A DNA stretch of 64,000 nucleotides from Sulfidibacter corallicola (GCF_017498545.1 NZ_CP071793.1:3038001-3102000), one strand, 5' to 3'. Counted from the stretch's first letter, positions 53,306 through 61,523 are shown. Notes: a model not told the origin generated them from the letters alone. Numbers and translations: made by a program.

Positions 53306-56300
53306 TTATTCGTCGTCGGACAACAGGTCCAGCAGTTCCTGTTGTCGGCTTTCGTCCAGGGACTGCATGCCGGCCAGCAGTTCGGCGGCTTCAGCCTCGT
53401 CAGCGGGACCATCCGACGTCGGCGGTTCCGCCGGTGTCGAGGATGCCGCCGAGCTGTGAGCAGGCGCCGCGGTCGGCGCTGACTCGGGTTCGACAGGCGC
53501 GAATCTTTGGCGGAAATAGGCCGTCAAGGCGGTAATGGTGGGATAGTCGAACAACAGCGTCGAGGGCAGGTTGGTTGCCAACAACGTGCCCAGCCGATTG
53601 CGCAATTCGATGGCCATCAGAGAGTCCAAGCCCAACGAGTGCAGTGGTTTGTCCATCTCCAACGGCTGGTGTTCGTCCAACTCCAATACGCGACGGGCCT
53701 CGGCGACGACCGCCTTTTCCAGGTCTTCTCCTTCAAGGGAGGACGTGGGTACGGCGATCGTTCCCGCGGCGGCCGACGTTTCCTGCGGGCTCAGCAGCCG
53801 TTCGAACAGCGGGTCTTTGGGGGCGCGGGCCAGGTAGCGGTCCCAGTCGACCGGCATGACGCCCACGCGCACGGCGCGCCGCGCCAGCAGGGTTTCCAAA
53901 ACCTCGATGCCCGCATCCGGGTCGATGGCGTCCACGCCGCGAGCGCGCAGGGGTTTGAGCACGCGCTCGGCGTCATCCGCCGCCATACCGACTTGGCTCC
54001 AGATACCCCAATTGACGGACAGGGCCGGCAGGCCGCGACCATGGCGGTACCAGGCCAATTGGTCCAGGAAGGCGTTGGCGCCCGCGTAATTGGCTTGGCC
54101 CGGATTGCCGATCAGCGCACTCATGGACGAGAACATCACAAAGAAATCCAGCGCCATGGGCAAGGTTGCCCGGTGTAGATTCCAAGCGCCGCGTATCTTG
54201 GGCGCGTAGACGCGCTGCAAACTTTCGATGTCCAGGCGAGCGAGAACGCGGTCGTCAAGCAGTCCCGCAGCGTGCACCACGCCGCGCCATCGAAAGTCGT
54301 CCTTCGGCAGATCGGCCAGCACACGGGCCACGTCATTGGCGTCGGCCACATCGCCGCGCGCGGTGATCAGAGCTTTGGGATCGGCACCGGCCATGCGGGC
54401 CAGTTCGGCCAACTGAATTTCGATTTCCGGTGTGGCGGTTCGGCGGCTCATCAGCACGACCCGTCCGGCCCCGGACTCGAGCAGCATCCGGGCTACGCGC
54501 TGTCCCAGGCCGCCCAGGCCACCCGTGATCAGGTAGGCGCCCGTCGCCGAGACAAGCGCGCGGTTTGCCTTGTCGACGCGGTCGAACTGCAGTACCAACT
54601 TACCCACGTGTTTGCCCTGTGCCATGTAGCGCATGGCATCGGGTCCCTCTTCTACGGCAAACAGCGTTCGCGGCAAGGGGCGCAAACTGCCTTTGGCGAT
54701 GTCGTTGATCACTTGCTCGAAAAGGTCACGCCACAGGCCCGGCTGCCGATGACATTCCTCGCCCAGGTCGAAGTGGTGATACCTGATGTGAGCTGGAACT
54801 TGATCCGGCTCGAGCAGCATCCGCTTGCCCAGCTCGATGAAGCGGCCGCCTGGCTCGAGCAGTTCCATGCTCTTGAAAATGAAATCGTCGACCAGTGAAT
54901 TGAGCACCACATCCAAGCCCTCGGCCCCCAGGTGCTCGCGCATGGCAGCGGCGAAATCCAGGTTGCGCGAGTGGTACACGTGATTCACGCCCAGCGCGCG
55001 CAGGTAGCGGCGCTTGCGGGCACTGCCGGCTGTGGCGTAAACCTCGGCACCGATCTGTTGGGCCAGTTGGATGGCGGCCAGGCCCACTCCGCCGGAACCG
55101 GCGTGGATCAAGACCTTTTCGCCGGGCGCCAGCCGCGCCAGATGACACAGTCCGTATGCGGCGGTCAGGAACGTGATCGGTAGCGTGACGGCGTCCCAAT
55201 GGCTCAGCCACACGGGCAAGGGCGCCACGAACTCTTGGTCTTCGAGTACGAATTTGCGGAAGGCGCCGCGCGTGAGACCCACCACCACCGGGTCGCCGAC
55301 GGCGAAGCGGGTCACGCCCTCGCCCACTGCGGTGACAACGCCGCTGCATTCGCCACCCATGGGTTCAGGCCCGCCGGGGTAGGCGCCCATGGCGTTGAGG
55401 ACATCGCGGAAGTTCACGCCCGCGGCAACCACCGCCACTTCCACCTGATCGGGGCCCGGTTGCGGTCTAGGCGCCGGTACCAATGCCAATTCGTCGAGGA
55501 TGCCGGCCTGGCGGGTTTCCAAGGCGAAGTTTTCGGCTTGCGGTCTTTGTAGGCGTTTGCCGGTATCGCGGCCAAGCCCGCCAGGCTTCGCCAACCGCGC
55601 GCGATACATCTCGTCGGCGCGCACGGCCAGTCGCGGTTCGTCCTGCGTCAAAAGTGCGCGCTGCAACATGGCGCTCTCGCGTTCCCGGCTGTCGGCGAGC
55701 AGCGCGGCGGCCACGCCGCTCACGTCTTCGCCTTCCACGCCGTCGCCCAAATCGATCAGTCGGCCGTCGAGTTCGGGATGTTCCAGCCGCAGCACCTGGA
55801 GCAATCCCCAGAACGGGGCACCCATGAGATTGATGCCGTCGCCGTCCAACACGCGGTAGGCGCCTCGGGAGACCAAGGTTACCGAGGGCGCCCCGGTGAC
55901 GTCGATCAGGCTTCGAATCAGTTGCAACAACGATTCACCGATGACCTGTTGGGCGTGCTCCAGGTCCTCGACCGAGGTGGTTTCCTCCATGCTGCCGTCC
56001 AGCGCCCAGAGATGTACCAGACCGCGCGGTGATGTTTCCCCGGCGTATTGTTGAATCAGAGAATCCCAGTCGGCGGATCGCCTCGGGTCAAGCAATTGGT
56101 CGAAGGCGGCGGGATCGGCGTTCTCCGTGTCCATCCCGACCAAGCGGACGGAATGGCCGGTTTGCCGCAGCCGCTCCGCCAAACGCGTGCCCACGCCGCT
56201 TCGGTCGGCCAGGAGCAGCCAGTGTCCGGCGGACACTCCTCGCTCGGATGTCTCGGGCAGTTTTTCCCAAACCGCTTCGTGGAACACATCGGACTGATCC

Positions 56301-58597
56301 GGAGTGAGCAGTCGGCGCAGGACACCCGGCTGGGCTCGCTGCAGGCGTAGGCCGCGCAGCCAGGCCACTGGCTCGCCGTCCGGATCGTGAAGGTGCAGAT
56401 CGGCCGCGATCAGGCCGTCGCCGCCCGTGCGTGTCAGGGCGACATGGCAGAAGACCCGAGTGGCAGAGCCGTAATAGAAGAGGTCGTCGATGCCCACCGG
56501 CAGATAGGTGGCGTCGGTGTCGACGGCGTTGGACGCGCCCGCGAACAGCCGGGCGAGACCGACCACTTGCAGGCAGGCGTCCAGCACGGCGGGATGCAGT
56601 GCGAACGGGGTGGCGTCGGAACTTGCGTCGAGCGGCAGGCGGATTTCGGCCAGCGCTTCGCCCGCGAGCGAGGGGCTGGTCCAGGCCCGGCCGATGCCGC
56701 GGAAAGCGGGTCCATAGTGCAGGCCTTCGCGGTGAAAGTTGTCATAAACGGCGCCAATGTCGTGGCTTTCAGTGAAGCGCTCGCGCCAGGTTTGCGAGGC
56801 TGTCCGCCAAGTGACGGTGTGTGTGTCCGGCAGGTTGGCGAAACTGCCGCGGGCATGTCGTTGCCAGGTGTCGGGCTTGCCAGTGTCTGAAGCGTGAATC
56901 TCGAATGGGATGCGGCCCTGGTCAGCCGACAATGCCGTGAGCTGAACTTGAGCGGCGGTATTTTCCGGGGGTAGAAACGGCCGCTCGAAGGAGAGATCGT
57001 GCAAGGCGCGCGGTCCCGCGCCGACCAAGTCGGCGCAGGCGGCGAGCGCCTGTTCCACATAACCGGTGGCGGGAAAAACGGGGATCTGGTTGACGCGGTG
57101 ATCGCTCAGCCAAGTGGGTTGTTGGGCGCCGATCTCGGCGAGGAACACCGCGCGGTCACGGGCAATCGGCAGGCGCCGGCCCAGCAGCGCATGCGAGGCG
57201 GGACCCAGGGCGTTCCCTCTGTTTTCACGCAACCAGAAACGTTTGCGGTCGAAGGGATAGGTGGGAAGCCGCACCTTGCGGCCGCCGCGATGGTCGTGGA
57301 ATGCGCGCCAATCGATGCCCGCCCCGCGCGTGTAGAGTGTGCCCAGGCAGCGGTAGAGTTGCACCGGGGTGGGATTGCGGCGCGACTGCGAGGACAGCCA
57401 GAGCCGGTTGTCCTCGGCGGCTTCCGTATGGCCGAGCGCCAAGGTGGTCAGCGTGGCATGAGGGCCGATTTCGATGACCACGTCCACATCGGAGGCCAGC
57501 AATTGCGACAGGGCCGATTCAAAAAGTACGGCCTCCCTGGCATGGCGACGCCAGTAACCGGAATCCGGCGCATGGCCCTCGGTGAAGACCGTACCGGTCA
57601 GGTTGGAGTAGTACATGCAGCGGTGATCGCGTCCGGGGCGCACGGCGTACTCACCGGCGGCCGCTTCAAATTCGTCCAGCATCGGCTCCATCAGGGACGA
57701 ATGGAAGGCGTGGGAGACCTTGAGAGCACGTGCTTCCACGCCCTTTGCCCGAAACACTTCGGCCACGCGCGCCACGCTGTCCCTCGGCCCCGAAATCACG
57801 ATGCGGCGCGGGCCGTTGACGGCAGCCACGGCCACCTCCGGATAGGCGCCCAGTTCGCGGCGCACCTGGTCCAGCTCGGCACCGATGGAACACATGCTGC
57901 CGTTTTGGGGAAGTTCCTGCATCAAGCGGCCGCGCACGGCAATCAGGTTCAAGGCATCCATGGGTTGCATGGCGCCGGCCGCCACCGCCGCCGCGAACTC
58001 GCCCACACTGTGACCCAAAACGGCCTTGGGGCGAATGCCCCAGCTCTCCCAGAGACGTGTCAGCGCATACTCAAACGCGAACAATGCCGGTTGCGCATAA
58101 CGCGTCTGGTGGATCAATGGGGCAGGCTGGTTGATCGCATCATCCTCCTCGGAAAACATGACGCGGGTCAAGGAGTGGGGCAACGCATCGCCCAGCGCGG
58201 CCTCGCAGGCGTCCACCGCTTGCCGAAAGCAGGGTTCCGCCTCGTAAAGCTGTTTGCCCATGCCCGGGTATTGAGAACCCTGGCCGGGATAGAGGAACGC
58301 AATGCGGGGTCCGTCACCCTCTCCGGGCGTGCCGCACGACAAGGAGTCGTGGGTGCCGCCCGCCGCCAGAATCTCCAGGGTGGCGCACATCTGCTCGTGG
58401 TCGAAGCAGGCCGAGGCGGCACGATGCTCAAAATGCGTTCGGCCGACCGCGGCGGTAAAACAGATATCGTTCAAGCTGACGGAGGGGTTTTGACGCAAGT
58501 GGTGGAGAAAACGGGTTGCGGTCTGGGCGAGAGCATGTTGGCTTCTCGCGGAAAGGCACAAGATGCCGGCATCGTGAGTCGACGGATCTTCGAACAC
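53306..58597 (-). CDS. KS-less type I PKS, AT-DH-ER-KR-ACP (protein A, rest of module 1)
   Basis: The product has 1763 residues; its GTG start is preceded by GGAGG with a 5-nt gap. Residues 1-95 are the KS-AT linker, so the protein begins exactly where a ketosynthase would end. Domains: AT 100-453 (GHSVGE, HAFH motif: malonyl type), DH 468-756 (His500; motif glycine replaced by Gln; DACLQ Asp present), KR structural part 770-1030, ER 1040-1346 (HAGSGGVGLAA), KR 1351-1536 (LDD, Ser and Tyr in FSSMS and ANYAGAN), ACP Ser1659. The tail ends in an acidic SDDE helix that should dock to protein B. No KS is encoded upstream: the 1.3 kb before it is repeat sequence. The only in-operon KS without an AT partner is at the C-terminus of the loading protein, so the two probably form module 1 together. 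First gene of the operon. Confidence 0.94.
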   Translation of the reverse strand: MFEDPSTHDAGILCLSARSQHALAQTATRFLHHLRQNPSVSLNDICFTAAVGRTHFEHRAASACFDHEQMCATLEILAAGGTHDSLSCGTPGEGDGPRIAFLYPGQGSQYPGMGKQLYEAEPCFRQAVDACEAALGDALPHSLTRVMFSEEDDAINQPAPLIHQTRYAQPALFAFEYALTRLWESWGIRPKAVLGHSVGEFAAAVAAGAMQPMDALNLIAVRGRLMQELPQNGSMCSIGAELDQVRRELGAYPEVAVAAVNGPRRIVISGPRDSVARVAEVFRAKGVEARALKVSHAFHSSLMEPMLDEFEAAAGEYAVRPGRDHRCMYYSNLTGTVFTEGHAPDSGYWRRHAREAVLFESALSQLLASDVDVVIEIGPHATLTTLALGHTEAAEDNRLWLSSQSRRNPTPVQLYRCLGTLYTRGAGIDWRAFHDHRGGRKVRLPTYPFDRKRFWLRENRGNALGPASHALLGRRLPIARDRAVFLAEIGAQQPTWLSDHRVNQIPVFPATGYVEQALAACADLVGAGPRALHDLSFERPFLPPENTAAQVQLTALSADQGRIPFEIHASDTGKPDTWQRHARGSFANLPDTHTVTWRTASQTWRERFTESHDIGAVYDNFHREGLHYGPAFRGIGRAWTSPSLAGEALAEIRLPLDASSDATPFALHPAVLDACLQVVGLARLFAGASNAVDTDATYLPVGIDDLFYYGSATRVFCHVALTRTGGDGLIAADLHLHDPDGEPVAWLRGLRLQRAQPGVLRRLLTPDQSDVFHEAVWEKLPETSERGVSAGHWLLLADRSGVGTRLAERLRQTGHSVRLVGMDTENADPAAFDQLLDPRRSADWDSLIQQYAGETSPRGLVHLWALDGSMEETTSVEDLEHAQQVIGESLLQLIRSLIDVTGAPSVTLVSRGAYRVLDGDGINLMGAPFWGLLQVLRLEHPELDGRLIDLGDGVEGEDVSGVAAALLADSRERESAMLQRALLTQDEPRLAVRADEMYRARLAKPGGLGRDTGKRLQRPQAENFALETRQAGILDELALVPAPRPQPGPDQVEVAVVAAGVNFRDVLNAMGAYPGGPEPMGGECSGVVTAVGEGVTRFAVGDPVVVGLTRGAFRKFVLEDQEFVAPLPVWLSHWDAVTLPITFLTAAYGLCHLARLAPGEKVLIHAGSGGVGLAAIQLAQQIGAEVYATAGSARKRRYLRALGVNHVYHSRNLDFAAAMREHLGAEGLDVVLNSLVDDFIFKSMELLEPGGRFIELGKRMLLEPDQVPAHIRYHHFDLGEECHRQPGLWRDLFEQVINDIAKGSLRPLPRTLFAVEEGPDAMRYMAQGKHVGKLVLQFDRVDKANRALVSATGAYLITGGLGGLGQRVARMLLESGAGRVVLMSRRTATPEIEIQLAELARMAGADPKALITARGDVADANDVARVLADLPKDDFRWRGVVHAAGLLDDRVLARLDIESLQRVYAPKIRGAWNLHRATLPMALDFFVMFSSMSALIGNPGQANYAGANAFLDQLAWYRHGRGLPALSVNWGIWSQVGMAADDAERVLKPLRARGVDAIDPDAGIEVLETLLARRAVRVGVMPVDWDRYLARAPKDPLFERLLSPQETSAAAGTIAVPTSSLEGEDLEKAVVAEARRVLELDEHQPLEMDKPLHSLGLDSLMAIELRNRLGTLLATNLPSTLLFDYPTITALTAYFRQRFAPVEPESAPTAAPAHSSAASSTPAEPPTSDGPADEAEAAELLAGMQSLDESRQQELLDLLSDDE

Positions 58598-58668
58598 AAA
58601 TTCCTCCAGTCAGGGGGGGGGCGAATGAGCCGATTAGTGTAGCACCATAGCGAGAGGAAAATCGTCGA

Positions 58669-58674
58669 TTTATA
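58669..58674 (-). promoter_or_regulatory. Possible -10 element of the PKS operon
   Basis: On the minus strand TATAAA lies in the only AT-rich stretch upstream of gene A, about 70 nt before its GTG. No good -35 box is found at the proper distance, so the operon may need an activator. Tentative. Confidence 0.25.
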
Positions 58675-58913
58675 TAACATTGAAACGAGAGAAAAATGAG
58701 AGCCAGTCGATGTTCGAAACAAGCGGCGATTCACGTATTTCCGAATCCTTCATCAGCGCCGGAAAATGCACCAAAAGGCTCGAACCGTGATGCTCGCCTA
58801 CCGCCGAGGCCCCCGTGCAATCCCGGGAGATCTCCAGGCTCCCCGACGGCCAGAACGGGTTTTTCATATTTTCCCGGCGGTCGTTGCGTCCTCTCTTCAG
58901 AAGCAAAATTGCT

Positions 58914-59611
58914 CGGAGTCCCCGAATGCCGAGAGATTTGCCATGCCCGGTAGGTTGGCCGGCCCGGCCGACACTTCGAAGCGACTCAGGCTTCGCAAGC
59001 TCAAGTGGTAAAAGAGCGAAGCGGATAAGTCGGTCTTCGAGATCTCTCGATTTTCGATTTCGATCTTTGCCAAGTCTCTTCGATTGGTTGAGCAGGGCCG
59101 GTAAGGCAAGCTGCTCAACCTACAGGCGTTACGTCTCTTACCCGCATACGGGCTCTCCTATTTGGCTCGCCTTGTGTTGTTTCTTTCTCAAAATCGAGCG
59201 GGTTTGCCCGCTGGTGCGCGGCTCTCTTGAAACGAAACCGTTCGGAGCGCCCGAATGCCGAGAGATTCGTCGTGCCAGGTAGGTTGGCCGGCCCGGCCGA
59301 CACTTCGAAGCGACTCAGGCTTCGCAAGCTCAAGTGGTAAAAGAGCGAAGCGGATAAGTCGGTCCTCGAGATCTCTCGATGTTCGATTTCGATCTTTGCC
59401 AAGTCTCTTCGATTGGTGGAGCAGGGCCGGTAAGGCAAGCCTCTCAACCTACAGGCGTTACGTCTCTTACCCGCATACGGGCTCTCCGATTTGGCTCGCT
59501 TTGTGTTGTTTCTTTCTCGAAATCGAGCGGGTTTGCCCGCTGGTCCGCGGCTCTCTTGAAACGAATCCGTTCGAAGCGCCCGAATGCCGAGAGATTTGCC
59601 ATGCCCGGTAG
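58914..59611 (+). repeat. Right-flank tandem repeat array, 329-bp period
   Basis: Two full units and the start of a third begin with GAATGCCGAGAG at 58924, 59253 and 59582, exactly 329 bp apart; other landmarks (CGATTGG at 59081 and 59410) show the same step. Differences between units are scattered single bases. Conserved blocks are GTAGGTTGGCCGGCCCGGCC, ACACTTCGAAGCGACTCAGG and AAATCGAGCGGGTTTGCCCG. The same blocks occur on the opposite strand at 24424-25405. Non-coding; no target-site duplication or transposase seen. Confidence 0.88.
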
Positions 59612-59765
59612 GGCATCAGGGGCGGAAAGCCCGCCGGCTGAAATTGTCGAAGTAACCCATGCGAGGAGTTACAACCTATATTAATGTGCGGCGGGCACGG
59701 CCGGCGTCCTGGGTGCGAAAAAGAACATCGCCGCCAAAACCGGGCCGGGCCCACCCAGTTTGGCC

Positions 59766-59794
59766 TTGGCGCCTCGGAAGTCGAACGCTAAGAT
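59766..59794 (+). promoter_or_regulatory. rmlA: Sigma70-type promoter of rmlA
   Basis: TTGGCG (59766-59771), a 17-bp spacer and TAAGAT (59789-59794) precede rmlA, leaving a leader of about 95 nt. The -10 is identical to that of the kinase and rpmG promoters. Confidence 0.5.
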
Positions 59795-59894
59795 ACCCTC
59801 ATTTCCACCTGCCCGATCCCCACTCGGATCCGCCAAAGCCGACCCGTCACCGAAACGCGGCGGCCAATCAAACAAAGGCGCTAGGAGCACATAC

Positions 59895-60770
59895 ATGAAA
59901 GGCATCGTTCTGGCCGGCGGTTCGGGAACGCGCTTGTTCCCGATCACCATGGGCATCAGTAAGCAACTCATGCCCATCTACAACAAGCCCATGATCTATT
60001 ACCCGATTTCCGTGTTGATGTTGGCCAACATCCGCGAGATTTTGATCATCACCACTCCCGAGGACAGCGCCAGTTTTCGCCGCCTGCTCGGAGACGGCAG
60101 CCAATTCGGCGTCCGCTTCGAGTTCGCCGTGCAACCGGAGCCCAAGGGCCTGGCCCAGGCCTTCACCATCGGCCGCGATTTCATCGGCGACGATTCGGTC
60201 TGCCTGATCCTGGGGGACAACATCTTCTACGGGCAGAACCTGCGAGCCGATTTGACCGAGGCCGGGGAACGGCAAGAGGGCGCCACCATCTTCGCCTATT
60301 GGGTCAAGGACCCCGAACGCTACGGCGTCGTGTCCTTCGACGACGCGGGCCGCGCCACCAAGATCGTGGAAAAACCCCAGGAGCCCGAATCACCCTACGC
60401 GGTGCCGGGCCTGTACTTCTACGACAACTCGGTTTGCGAGATCGCCGCCAACCTCGAACCCTCGGCTCGCGGCGAGCTGGAGATCACGGACGTCAACCAG
60501 ACCTACCTGAATCGCGGCCAACTGCACGTGCAAAAGCTGGGTCGCGGCCTGGCCTGGCTGGACACGGGCACCTTCGAGTCCCTGTCCCAGGCCAGCAACT
60601 ACATTCAGGCCATCGAAGAACGCCAAGGCCTGAAGGTCGCCTGTCTGGAGGAAATCGCCTATTTCCGCGGCTGGATCAGTCGCGACGAGCTGTCCCAACG
60701 CGCGCAATTGATGGCCAAGAACAGCTACGGCCAATACCTGGAGTCACTGCTCCACATGAAACTCGATTGA
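59895..60770 (+). CDS. rmlA: Glucose-1-phosphate thymidylyltransferase
   Basis: The product has 291 residues. ATG 59895 follows AGGAG; an open frame extends upstream to 59760, but the conserved N-terminus [16 protein letters not shown] begins here. RmlA joins dTTP and glucose-1-phosphate to give dTDP-glucose and pyrophosphate, the first step of dTDP-rhamnose and other dTDP-deoxysugar pathways, in the cytosol. Visible signatures: the nucleotide loop [11 protein letters not shown] (residues 6-16), [19 protein letters not shown] with the metal-binding Asp, EKP, and [10 protein letters not shown]. Length is normal for the family. It is a single-gene unit with its own promoter and terminator. No other dTDP-sugar gene is in the window, so a link with the neighbouring PKS (a glycosylated product) is only possible, not shown. 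Confidence 0.97.
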   Translation: MKGIVLAGGSGTRLFPITMGISKQLMPIYNKPMIYYPISVLMLANIREILIITTPEDSASFRRLLGDGSQFGVRFEFAVQPEPKGLAQAFTIGRDFIGDDSVCLILGDNIFYGQNLRADLTEAGERQEGATIFAYWVKDPERYGVVSFDDAGRATKIVEKPQEPESPYAVPGLYFYDNSVCEIAANLEPSARGELEITDVNQTYLNRGQLHVQKLGRGLAWLDTGTFESLSQASNYIQAIEERQGLKVACLEEIAYFRGWISRDELSQRAQLMAKNSYGQYLESLLHMKLD

Positions 60771-60781
60771 GGGAAACACCC

Positions 60782-60817
60782 ACAAAAAAAGGATGCCTCG
60801 GGCATCCTTTTTTTGTG
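60782..60817. terminator. Strong bidirectional intrinsic terminator
   Basis: AAAAAAAGGATGCC pairs with GGCATCCTTTTTTT around a very short loop, giving a stem with an A run on one side and a T run on the other. It ends rmlA transcription and, read from the other strand, can end rpmG. Confidence 0.92.
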
Positions 60818-60910
60818 AATTCGTTGTCGATCCCACGGGGTGAACGTCCCGTGGACCTGTCGCATTCAAATCGGTCGATTTCGTCGCTGGCGAAACCCCG
60901 GCGCTAAAAG

Positions 60911-61096
60911 TCAGCGCACTTCTTTGTGGACGGTGTGACGTCTCAGAAAGGGGTTGTACTTCTTGATTTCAAGACGAGAAGGGGTGTTGCGACGGCTTTT
61001 GCTGGTGGAATAGCGAGAAGGGGTCAAACCCTGTTTGCGTGCTTCGGTGCATTCCACGATGATATTGATGCGATTACCTTTTTTTGCTTTTGCCAC
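60911..61096 (-). CDS. rpmG: 50S ribosomal protein L33
   Basis: The product has 61 residues, begins at GTG 61096 (AKAKKGNRI) and has AAGGA 8 nt upstream. The frame runs open to 61252, but homologous sequence begins at this GTG. It is the bacterial L33 of the large ribosomal subunit: basic N-terminus, INIIVECTEAR, SRYSTSKSRRNTPSRLEIKKYNP in segments, and the classic RHTVHKEVR end. The two Cys pairs that bind zinc in the C+ form are absent (NPFLRRH in place of a CPxCxxH-like stretch), so this is the zinc-independent C- form. It is usually near secE/nusG in other genomes; that context is not in the window. Confidence 0.96.
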   Translation of the reverse strand: MAKAKKGNRINIIVECTEARKQGLTPSRYSTSKSRRNTPSRLEIKKYNPFLRRHTVHKEVR

Positions 61097-61112
61097 GACT
61101 CGGTTCCTTCTG

Positions 61113-61130
61113 ATCGCTCCGGGGAGCGAT
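61113..61130 (-). promoter_or_regulatory. rpmG: Hairpin in the rpmG leader
   Basis: ATCGCTCC and GGAGCGAT form a tight stem with a 2-4 nt loop, ending about 5 nt before the ribosome site of rpmG. It could affect translation initiation. No known L33 leader motif was recognised. Confidence 0.4.
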
Positions 61131-61190
61131 GCTCGGTAATAATCGTTGATCCCAAAATGGGCACACGTCGGCACGTAGCCGCGAAACGCC

Positions 61191-61220
61191 ATCTTACATG
61201 GTAGCCGGAGCCCATTGCAA
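61191..61220 (-). promoter_or_regulatory. rpmG: Sigma70-type promoter of rpmG
   Basis: On the minus strand TTGCAA (61215-61220), an 18-bp spacer and TAAGAT (61191-61196) precede rpmG, giving a leader of about 90 nt that includes the hairpin at 61113-61130. Confidence 0.5.
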
Positions 61221-61386
61221 GCCGAAAAAAACGCGCGGCCGCGATTCGCCACTTCCGGCCAAAGCCAAGCGGTGGCTCAAGCCGATTCCACGCGCACCGA
61301 TACCAAATAACAGTGGCACCCTCTTCATGTGGACCCGATCTTTACGGGATCTCGTCCCAGGCAGCGCTCGCGCTGAACGTACATTC

Positions 61387-61406
61387 GGTTTACACTAGAG
61401 TGAACC
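61387..61406. promoter_or_regulatory. Imperfect inverted repeat upstream of the histidine kinase gene
   Basis: GGTTTACAC-GAGTGAACC is a near-palindrome (arms GGTT-CAC and GTG-AACC) about 120 bp before the kinase start and includes TTTACA, which resembles a -35 box. A matching -10 box was not found. Confidence 0.25.
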
Positions 61407-61523
61407 AAGACTCACCAAAATCCAGATCCTAGGTAGCGTCAAATCCCCTCTTCCGGTTCCGGGCTCGCCGGGTTCTTTGTGTTCCTGACGGCGTCTTCGG
61501 TGATCCGCAAGGAGCGAAGGACC

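Larger units (their letters stand above)
58598..59894. other. Non-coding region between PKS operon and rmlA
   Basis: These 1297 bp hold no supported gene. From left to right: a run of nine G (58613-58621), an AT-rich stretch with the possible PKS promoter, an unassigned 58690-58913 section, the 329-bp repeat array, and the rmlA promoter and leader. Open frames of about 100 codons follow the repeat and lack ribosome sites. Confidence 0.6.
61097..61523. other. Divergent intergenic region rpmG / histidine kinase
   Basis: These 427 bp hold the rpmG leader and promoter (61097-61220) and the region upstream of the histidine kinase gene. In the latter, an imperfect inverted repeat at 61387-61406 is the only notable feature. 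No gene is seen. Confidence 0.5.

Noticed and set aside
56330..57195. C-methyltransferase domain between DH and ER in PKS protein A
   Set aside because: The region after the DH reads as the structural part of the KR; no SAM-binding motif (GxGxG type) is seen.
58600..58640. Frameshift at the run of nine G hiding a KS upstream of gene A
   Set aside because: The 1.3 kb upstream in all frames shows no KS motif and consists of AT-rich DNA and repeats, so a frameshift cannot restore a KS.
58914..59611. CRISPR array
   Set aside because: The repeat unit is 329 bp without unique spacers and no cas gene is present.
61130..61240. tRNA gene upstream of rpmG
   Set aside because: The stretch has stems, but no complete cloverleaf with T-loop GTTC and CCA-end pairing could be drawn.
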